In this document: positions 1-5,104 of the stretch, in pieces
Numbering within the stretch: position 1 is the stretch's first letter
Layout of the letters: each line of letters starts with the position of its first letter
NCBI GenBank assembly: GCA_943914745.1
Contig: CALUDF010000175.1
Span: 1 to 6,755, forward strand
Source: an uncultured Bacteriovorax sp.
GTDB lineage: Bacteria > Bdellovibrionota > Bacteriovoracia > Bacteriovoracales > Bacteriovoracaceae
Length of the DNA: 6,755 nucleotides
Direction: 5' to 3'
The notes under the pieces: generated by a model
The model's database searches: none
Told to the model about the DNA's origin: nothing
What the model saw: the letters and a program-made list of their open reading frames with translations, nothing else
Program-made: the position numbers and the translations under genes

Positions 1-1620
1 CATGATGCTTGAGAGCTGAGCACTTTCCTCAAAGCAGTAGTATGAGCTCTCTGTTAACTTAACAACATTCTCTCCAAAGAGATTTCCTTTTCTGACCGTG
101 AAATAATCGATGATCGGTGCAAGATAAGGCGATGTCTTTTGAACCATCTTCTGAAGATGGTCAATCTCATCAATTTTCTTCGAGAATTCCTTAATTTTAG
201 AAATACTCGGCGTTGAAGAAGAGATTTCTTCGAGAATGTAACGAGAGTATTTCTGTCCAAACTCAGAGAGTTCAAACAGGTGCTGAAGTCCTGTCAATGC
301 ATCCAGAAGGTCTCGATGTGTTGATGGAGTCAGCTTTGGGAATGGGTGATTGTCGGCCACATCTGAAAGAACAAATGACCAAGAGATTTTGTAGAGTGTC
401 CTGAAAATATCATTTATATCAAGCTGGCTATCAATCAGGTTATCCAGCGTGAAGTAACCATTTTGGAAACGAGAGCGGTAAAAGTTCACAGAGCTTAAGT
501 GAAAGCTCGAATTAGCTGTTTTTATCCACTCGGCATCAATGTTTGCACCAGAGACTAACTGTTTAATGATATTGCTGACCAATTGGTAAGGAATGTCGTG
601 ATGGCATTGCGTGTACGAGCAGTCATCACTTGGAAAACAAGGAAAGCATTTAGTTCTTGGAGCAAGGTTATAGGCGTTTGCCTGATAAGGAGTTGTCTCG
701 TGAGGACGGACGTTTCCTAGTGAGATTGTCAGTGATGGAGTGTTGTGAATGGCGGCTAAGTGTCCCACCATTGAGTCGTGGCCAACAAAAAGCTTCGCGC
801 TGGCAACAACCTGAGAGAGTTCTTCCAGGGTCGTCTTTCCCGTCACGTTCAACAGGCGTGAGGCATACTGTTTTAGAAGCGGGTTTTCAGTGATGACTTG
901 GGCCTTTAAAATTTCGTTTTTAGCTCCAACGATCGTCACAGTCTGCTTGTCGTTTTCCTTGAGCGTTTTATAGATGACTTCAACCCATTTTTCCGCTTTC
1001 CAGGCTTTTCTTTCGCTGGAAGCAAATGGATGGATAACGATGATGTTAGCACGTGCCTTATTGGCGTTTTCTGAAGGTTTGGGATCACTCGCTTTGATGC
1101 CAATGATATTCTTAAATAAATCAACCAGCGAATACGGGTTCAGTGCACCTCTCATAACCGTCGAGTAAAGCATCTGAGACCATTTATCATTGATGACCAC
1201 TTTGTTATTTTGATCATGGTATGAGCCGACTTTGTGGACGGCCGGAATGATAGAGGCCAGATGAGAAGACGATTTAGAAAAGGAGAGATTGATAAGCACG
1301 TCAATCTTCTCAGACTTCAATTCGTTTAAAAAGGTATTGAGTCCATTGAGTGATTTCGATAATCCTGCGGTCTGGCTATCCTGAAAAATGGCAGCAGTGT
1401 CGAGCATGTAAATGTGATCAAAGTATTTTGTCAGTAAAAAATTAAGAGGTCTTGCAAATTGCGATCTGGCGATTAAGACGACGCGGTAGTTAGGATAAGT
1501 CGTCTTAAGCGTCTCAACAGCTTGGGCCGTCTGAATAAGGTCTCCCAGACGTGTCATTTGAATGATGGCGAGAGTCGGTTTTGAGATGGGAGCACTCACT
1601 TCCTTATTGCTTACTTTCAT
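1..1620 (-). CDS. GT9 (ADP-heptose:LPS heptosyltransferase-like) glycosyltransferase with long C-terminal extension, 3' end off window
   Basis: The minus-strand frame is open for 540 codons from an ATG at 1620 to the left edge, so the C-terminus is missing. The start is fixed by GAGGAGGA five bases upstream. Family features seen: N-terminal TRLGDLIQT (Asp27, matching the catalytic-base position of WaaC-type enzymes), HPFASSERKAW at 197-207 with the family's K-x-W, and GHDSMVGHLAA at 280-290 (the GT9 D-x-x-x-x-H nucleotide-sugar loop). Four cysteines follow (C325, C328, C334, C339), a cluster common near the end of GT9 domains and possibly metal binding. GT9 enzymes usually have about 350 residues and transfer heptose from ADP-heptose. 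Here at least 185 more, mostly helical residues follow, with no domain I recognise. No signal peptide or membrane segment is seen, so it is probably cytoplasmic. Its position below fliDS and a Maf-like gene suggests flagellin or surface glycosylation; LPS core synthesis is the alternative. The family is secure, the acceptor unknown. Confidence 0.9.
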   Translation of the reverse strand, partial: MKVSNKEVSAPISKPTLAIIQMTRLGDLIQTAQAVETLKTTYPNYRVVLIARSQFARPLNFLLTKYFDHIYMLDTAAIFQDSQTAGLSKSLNGLNTFLNELKSEKIDVLINLSFSKSSSHLASIIPAVHKVGSYHDQNNKVVINDKWSQMLYSTVMRGALNPYSLVDLFKNIIGIKASDPKPSENANKARANIIVIHPFASSERKAWKAEKWVEVIYKTLKENDKQTVTIVGAKNEILKAQVITENPLLKQYASRLLNVTGKTTLEELSQVVASAKLFVGHDSMVGHLAAIHNTPSLTISLGNVRPHETTPYQANAYNLAPRTKCFPCFPSDDCSYTQCHHDIPYQLVSNIIKQLVSGANIDAEWIKTANSSFHLSSVNFYRSRFQNGYFTLDNLIDSQLDINDIFRTLYKISWSFVLSDVADNHPFPKLTPSTHRDLLDALTGLQHLFELSEFGQKYSRYILEEISSSTPSISKIKEFSKKIDEIDHLQKMVQKTSPYLAPIIDYFTVRKGNLFGENVVKLTESSYYCFEESAQLSSIM

Positions 1621-1750
1621 GAAGATCCTCCTCATTAAGTTCGGCCAGAAGAATGATTTTTAAATCTTCGTCTGTTAAGGGTTGTCCGCTCTCAAGCATT
1701 GTCTTAATGCGGTTAAATTCTTTATGTAGATCATCCTGAAGTAAATTCAT
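1604..1750 (-). CDS. 48-residue acidic small protein overlapping the downstream GT9 gene
   Basis: An ATG at 1750 opens a 48-codon frame ending in TAA at 1604-1606. It starts 28 bases after the upstream GT9 stop, and its last 17 bases overlap the next GT9 gene in another frame. A modest Shine-Dalgarno (AGGA, six bases before the ATG) supports the start. The product is rich in Asp, Glu and Leu, predicted mostly helical (FNRIKTMLESG, then LTDEDLKIILLAEL), with no cysteine, signal or membrane segment. I recognise no family. The following gene's GAGGAGGA ribosome binding site lies inside this frame, so translating it would bring ribosomes to that start. It could be a small partner of the flanking glycosyltransferases or mainly a coupling leader peptide. 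It fills the gap neatly, which favours a real gene, but its short length limits certainty. Confidence 0.55.
   Translation of the reverse strand: MNLLQDDLHKEFNRIKTMLESGQPLTDEDLKIILLAELNEEDLHESKQ
1626..1633 (-). promoter_or_regulatory. Ribosome binding site of the second GT9 gene, inside the small ORF
   Basis: GAGGAGGA on the minus strand lies five bases before the ATG at 1620. It is a near-perfect Shine-Dalgarno and decides that start. It sits within the last codons of the 48-residue ORF, an arrangement typical of translational coupling. Confidence 0.8.
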
Positions 1751-1764
1751 AACCAATCCTGGTT
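1751..1764 (-). promoter_or_regulatory. Small hairpin over the ribosome binding site of the small ORF
   Basis: On the minus strand AACCA and TGGTT can pair around a four-base loop GGAT, immediately before the ATG at 1750. The AGGA Shine-Dalgarno lies in the loop and the last stem base. The stem is only 5 bp, so its stability is doubtful. If formed, it could modulate initiation of the small ORF and, by coupling, of the downstream GT9 gene. Confidence 0.25.
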
Positions 1765-1778
1765 GTTAAAAGAATGTC

Positions 1779-3443
1779 TTAGCCTACAGTCTTTGTAGAC
1801 TCTAAATTTCTGGTAATCATGTCTTCCATCTTGCTGGCGTTGATTTGGATCTCAAGCTCTTTAAGACATTGAAGAATTTTTTGCATGTCCGTTTTTAGTT
1901 CGTAAAGCAGGACTTCAACTTCCTTGGCATTCTCTTCGAATGTTTTGACGTTGATGGATTCGATCTTACTTTTGAACATCGAAACCGGGATTTGAACGAG
2001 TGACTCGTTTTCAACATGTGAGATGAGCTTTCCTAAATTCATAACGAAATCGCGGGAGCTTTTGCGATTTTCTGCGGACAAAAGAAGGGAGCGCAAAGTT
2101 CCGAGAATATCTTTCATGACATTCGTGACTGTGCTCTTTTCATTGTTAGTCCACTCCGTGGCCATATTGAGGTCGAGATTGCATACGTCATGGTAAATGT
2201 TGTTATCTGGGTTTTGCTCAAACATCGCATTGATGAGCTGTCTTGACATCAGTCGGTGAATTTCGATTTGGGTGTCGATTGCCCCGGCAATAGGAGTGTA
2301 GCGGATACCCATCTGATCAAATGATGACTGATAAAGAGTCACACCAGGAGATAAAAGAGGTCTGATGGCCTTTGATCTCGTCAGAGAGTAAAGCACTGAG
2401 ACCATGATGTCTTGAGCGGTGATATTCGTCCTTCCAATGGCATTTTCTTTGGTGAATTCACGCGTTGAAATAACATCGGTAAGAATAAGCGCATGTGGAG
2501 AATAGCTTCCTTGTTTTAGGAAAGGAGCGTGACCAAGAGAGACTTCTATAACGGGAGTATTGGTTAGGTCGGCGATGTGCTTAATGGCCGTATCCGGCGT
2601 TACTAGCAAGTCAATGTTCATCAAAACAGATGTCACGGCATTGAGGTCAGCCTCAACAACAACCAGCTCATTGTTGTGAGCTTCATTGAAACTGGTTGCG
2701 AGTTTTCTTTCTTCATCAGTAGGAGCAATCAGAATGAATGGGATGAGCTCGGCATTCTTTCTAATTAAAGAGATTAAATCATGCAGCGTCTCTTCCGGGA
2801 TGTCTTTAGAGGCGTCAGCAGTCTTAAGTTGAATGCCGATTACCTTCGAACTCTCTCCTGCATCACTCGCTCTTTTGACCGCATTGATGTTCTTAGAGGC
2901 AGAGTCGTTGTATTTAGGATTGCTTGCGATCTTTGCGCCTTCTTTTTTTAGGTTTGTCCCTGACATTTTGTGATAGCAGTCAACGAAATGGACGGGAGCG
3001 TATTTGACGACAGGAAGAACGTCATTAAAAAGTAGTTCCCATTCGTTTTGAGTCACAACATTTCTTTGCGAGTTATAGTGGACTCCGATAACCTGTCTGG
3101 TTGAATCTTTTAAGTAAGAGCACAGGTAGGCCCCAACAACGTCGTTGGAGTAGTTGATGATCTGATCCCAGTCTTGGTTTTTAATGTCACTTAATTGATT
3201 AAAGAGTTGCTCAAAAGCAAATCCATCTGAAAAGAGCTTATTCGTCTTAAGGGTAATGAGCTCTTTTCTGTCGATAGTGTAAAGTGCATTTACGTTAGTT
3301 AAATTCTCTGCCGCTTTTGAGCTTTCTTTGTAAGTCAAAAGTGAGACCTGGTTTTGACCTTCGGCAGTCAGAGAGTTAATCAGGTGAGCTGTTGAAAAAA
3401 CATCGCCGAGTCTTCTAAGATTGATGATGAGTATTTTCTTCAT
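1779..3443 (-). CDS. Divergent GT9 family glycosyltransferase with helical C-terminal extension (554 aa)
   Basis: The N-terminus ILIINLRRLGD (4-14, Asp14) and the loop TPDTAIKHIAD (282-292) are hallmarks of GT9 heptosyltransferase-like enzymes, so residues 1 to about 350 form the two-Rossmann (GT-B) catalytic unit. Two usual elements are altered. The K-x-W segment is replaced by TADASKDIPEE (208-218), and the cysteine cluster present in the neighbouring GT9 protein is absent. Residues 360-554 are a predominantly helical extension of unknown family, ending in a possible coiled coil (about 497-545). Motifs in it (VTLYQSSF at 368-375; ILGTLRSLLLS at 446-456) match motifs at equivalent places in the GT9 protein encoded at 1-1620, suggesting paralogy. 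The ATG at 3443 follows the Maf-like gene's TAA by three bases and lies in the same frame. GGGAGA ten bases upstream is a mediocre ribosome binding site, so coupled reinitiation is likely. Donor and acceptor sugars are unknown; a flagellin-directed role is inferred from neighbours. Confidence 0.85.
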   Translation of the reverse strand: MKKILIINLRRLGDVFSTAHLINSLTAEGQNQVSLLTYKESSKAAENLTNVNALYTIDRKELITLKTNKLFSDGFAFEQLFNQLSDIKNQDWDQIINYSNDVVGAYLCSYLKDSTRQVIGVHYNSQRNVVTQNEWELLFNDVLPVVKYAPVHFVDCYHKMSGTNLKKEGAKIASNPKYNDSASKNINAVKRASDAGESSKVIGIQLKTADASKDIPEETLHDLISLIRKNAELIPFILIAPTDEERKLATSFNEAHNNELVVVEADLNAVTSVLMNIDLLVTPDTAIKHIADLTNTPVIEVSLGHAPFLKQGSYSPHALILTDVISTREFTKENAIGRTNITAQDIMVSVLYSLTRSKAIRPLLSPGVTLYQSSFDQMGIRYTPIAGAIDTQIEIHRLMSRQLINAMFEQNPDNNIYHDVCNLDLNMATEWTNNEKSTVTNVMKDILGTLRSLLLSAENRKSSRDFVMNLGKLISHVENESLVQIPVSMFKSKIESINVKTFEENAKEVEVLLYELKTDMQKILQCLKELEIQINASKMEDMITRNLESTKTVG

Positions 3444-3446
3444 AAC

Positions 3447-4124
3447 TTAAACGTCTCCCGTTGATTTCTCTTGGCTTCCTTTGGTCATCTCCACTAAGGC
3501 CATTGCTAAAAAGTCCATCGAATTGAATTGCTCTTTTTTTGGTAGTTCAGAATACAAAGCTTCTTCGAACGTCGAAGTGCCACTAAAAGTTTTTAGGTAG
3601 CTCTTAATCTCGCTGACTTCGGTGAATTTCAGAATATCTTCGAGCTTGTTAGGTGCTTCAAAAGTTAAGAAATTTTTGAAGTACACTTGATAAAGATTAA
3701 AAGAAGCCGGATGTGCAAGCATCGCAGGCTTTTTTAGAAGGAAGTGGATAAGGTCGAGGTCTCGGTAGAGCTCATTCGACGTAAAGCCAGAATAAACCAA
3801 TACGTTCTTCTTGTTTAAAAGATCTAGCTCCAGGCAGTCGTGATGAACCTGGTGGTTGGGCTCAATGACGATGATTTTAAAATTGCTGCCGTGAAATTCT
3901 GTGAGTTTCTCAATGGCATAATTGATGTGATAACCAAAACCTAATCCAAGGATCAGCACTTCATTTTTGGTTCTTAGCAATTCAAGGTTGCTGTTGATTA
4001 AATTCTCCGCTTCCTTAAAAGGATTATAGATCGAATGAAGGTGAACTCCATTGACGACTGGGACTTTTTGTTCAGTCCTTGATGTTTTGATTTCGTAGGA
4101 AGAGATGATCGGCAGTTGATTCAT
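3447..4124 (-). CDS. Stand-alone Maf (motility-associated factor) N-terminal-domain protein, 225 aa
   Basis: The product resembles the N-terminal Rossmann-like domain of Maf flagellin glycosyltransferases. The visible motifs are HSIYNPFKEAE (30-40), ILGLGFGYHI (58-67), VIEPN (86-90) and an AHPASFNLYQVYF segment (137-149). Full Maf proteins continue into a DUF115 domain, the proposed nonulosonic-acid (pseudaminic/legionaminic) transferase, and usually exceed 600 residues. Here the protein ends about 75 residues after the HPAS segment, so the catalytic domain is missing. The start ATG at 4124 has AGGGG four bases upstream. The gene follows the fliD-fliS-fliT-like set after a 135-base gap and abuts a GT9 gene in the same frame, so it probably acts with that enzyme, perhaps for flagellin recognition (inference). 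A generic Rossmann methyltransferase-like fold is the alternative, but the HS-x-Y-x-P and GYH motifs favour Maf. Confidence 0.72.
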   Translation of the reverse strand: MNQLPIISSYEIKTSRTEQKVPVVNGVHLHSIYNPFKEAENLINSNLELLRTKNEVLILGLGFGYHINYAIEKLTEFHGSNFKIIVIEPNHQVHHDCLELDLLNKKNVLVYSGFTSNELYRDLDLIHFLLKKPAMLAHPASFNLYQVYFKNFLTFEAPNKLEDILKFTEVSEIKSYLKTFSGTSTFEEALYSELPKKEQFNSMDFLAMALVEMTKGSQEKSTGDV

Positions 4125-4172
4125 GGTACCCCTGTACTTCGTCCTGAAGGCGCAAAAAGGTCAAATTAATAG

Positions 4173-4193
4173 CAGATCTAATCATTAGATCTG
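4173..4193. repeat. 21-base perfect palindrome, possible operator
   Basis: CAGATCTAAT and ATTAGATCTG flank a single central base, giving two perfect 10-base arms. It lies about 50 bases upstream of the Maf-like start in a non-coding gap. The one-base spacer suits a dimeric repressor or activator site better than an RNA hairpin. It contains two GATC sites. On the minus strand a weak TATTAAT (possible -10) follows just downstream, but no good -35 is seen, so regulatory function is inferred. Confidence 0.5.
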
Positions 4194-4210
4194 TGCCTCT
4201 ATTACCTCAT

Positions 4211-4248
4211 GGGCCTGGATCTTTGTCAATGCGGGAAGATCCAGGCTC
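4211..4248 (-). terminator. Strong hairpin after the fliT-like gene (terminator-like, no T-tract)
   Basis: GCCTGGATCTT and its exact complement AAGATCCAGGC form an 11-bp stem (4213-4223 with 4236-4246) around a 12-base loop, and outer bases add one G-T and one G-C pair. It begins 12 bases beyond the stop codon of the FliT-like gene, where a terminator would sit. No T-run follows the stem on the minus strand, so it is not a classical rho-independent terminator. It may instead attenuate transcription or protect the 3' end of the fliD-fliS-fliT-like mRNA, giving lower expression of the glycosylation genes. Confidence 0.5.
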
Positions 4249-4259
4249 TCGAGTGAAAA

Positions 4260-4664
4260 TTACTTTTTTGAAGAGTGATTGTAGCCTTTGAACATTTCCT
4301 TGTTTTTGAAAATGTGGGCGATTTCTTTCGTGGTGTTTTCTTTTTGTTGACTCAAAATCTCAACTGTTTCTCTATCAAGCTCAATCATTTTATCAGACCA
4401 GACACTAAGGTCTTGAAACCATGACTTTAAAATGATGATGTCATCCTTTGAAACTTCAGCAGCATTTAGTTGATTGATTTTCTCTTCAATCGAAGCTTGA
4501 AGTTTGGCAATGATGTTGACTAATCTTTCGCGATTATCAGTCTCACTTACCACTCCATCAAGATCTTCCGTGCGGGCCATGCTGGCAATTCGTTGCGAGC
4601 TTCCCAAGGCCAGATCGAGCATAGAAAGGTGTTCTTGAATGTTTTCAAAAAGTGTATTGATCAT
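4260..4664 (-). CDS. FliT/FlgN-like flagellar chaperone candidate, 134 aa
   Basis: This small protein is almost entirely helical. Its N-terminal half (SMLDLALGSSQRIASM at 14-29, then a DLDGVVSETDNRERLV stretch) has the pattern of FliT/FlgN-type export chaperones: a helix, a short 'dlDgl' turn, then an R-containing helix. FliT binds FliD and escorts it to the export gate; FlgN does so for hook-filament junction proteins. Its place directly after fliD and fliS is the standard fliT position. The frame could be extended to an ATG at 4748, but that would overlap fliS by 68 bases. The ATG at 4664 has AAGAGGA six bases upstream and lies 16 bases after the fliS stop, so it is preferred. The C-terminus is Lys-rich (ends HSSKK). 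Sequence similarity in this family is always weak, so the assignment rests largely on position, size and helical character. Confidence 0.6.
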   Translation of the reverse strand: MINTLFENIQEHLSMLDLALGSSQRIASMARTEDLDGVVSETDNRERLVNIIAKLQASIEEKINQLNAAEVSKDDIIILKSWFQDLSVWSDKMIELDRETVEILSQQKENTTKEIAHIFKNKEMFKGYNHSSKK

Positions 4665-4670
4665 ATTGTG

Positions 4671-4677
4671 TCCTCTT
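4671..4677 (-). promoter_or_regulatory. Ribosome binding site deciding the FliT-like start
   Basis: AAGAGGA on the minus strand lies six bases before the ATG at 4664 and immediately after the fliS stop codon. It supports this start over the longer in-frame ATG at 4748, which lies inside fliS. Confidence 0.75.
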
Positions 4678-4680
4678 AAA

Positions 4681-5082
4681 TTACTTTTTAACTTCTTCTG
4701 GAGTTCCTGAAGCCTTAAGGCCTTTGATTGCCTCGCTCCATCCTTCATAGAGAGTGTTAAGTACGTTTAAACATCCGTGTAGTGGCTCAACATCAATTTT
4801 CATGTTGGCCTGTGAGCTTGAAAAGAGAATATAGTCGTATAGAGAAGAAAGCTCTTTTGCGATATCTCCTCCAACTTCGAAATCAAGGCTGTTATTGAGT
4901 TCAATAACGATGTCTTGAAGTTTCCCGATATATTCTCCTTTTTTGGCAATTTGTTTCTGTTCGATGGCCTCAATGGCCTTCTTGCAGTTTTTAATCGCCG
5001 CCTGATACAGCATCAGGAGAATCTGCTCTTTGCTCGCAGTGCTTACTGCTGTTTTTTTATAAGCTCCGTAACCATAACTCAT
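4681..5082 (-). CDS. fliS: Flagellin export chaperone FliS
   Basis: FliS binds the disordered C-terminus of flagellin in the cytoplasm, prevents premature polymerisation and delivers it to the flagellar type III export gate. The 133-residue length is typical. Recognisable family features are the N-terminal YGAYKKTAVSTASKEQ (4-20) with the conserved Tyr residues of the flagellin-binding groove, ILLMLYQAAIKNCKKA (21-36), the IVIELNNSLDFEVGGDIA stretch (58-75), LSSLYDYIL (78-86) followed by the SQANMKID segment, and a closing LYEGWSEAI (111-119). The ATG at 5082 has AGGAGGA five bases upstream and sits 22 bases after the fliD stop. Order fliD-fliS-fliT-like matches many bacteria and indicates a single transcript. 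The C-terminal tail (TPEEVKK) is unremarkable. Confidence 0.96.
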   Translation of the reverse strand: MSYGYGAYKKTAVSTASKEQILLMLYQAAIKNCKKAIEAIEQKQIAKKGEYIGKLQDIVIELNNSLDFEVGGDIAKELSSLYDYILFSSSQANMKIDVEPLHGCLNVLNTLYEGWSEAIKGLKASGTPEEVKK

Positions 5083-5104
5083 ATGTTTCCTCCTAAATCC
5101 CTCA

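Noticed and set aside
213..1168. Open frames on both strands within the left GT9 gene (213-404, 657-893, 974-1168 plus; 54-275, 936-1124 minus)
   Set aside because: The continuous 540-codon GT9 frame with family motifs explains this whole stretch; these are shadows.
3534..3540. A7 run near the 3' end of the Maf-like gene as a phase-variation tract
   Set aside because: Maf genes in Campylobacter and Helicobacter vary through long poly-G tracts; seven A residues encoding Lys-Lys are ordinary in this base composition and too short to argue for switching.
4665..4748. Longer version of the FliT-like gene starting at ATG 4748
   Set aside because: It would overlap fliS by 68 bases, has no ribosome binding site as good as that before 4664, and the extra 28 residues are a basic stretch typical of an out-of-frame fliS reading.
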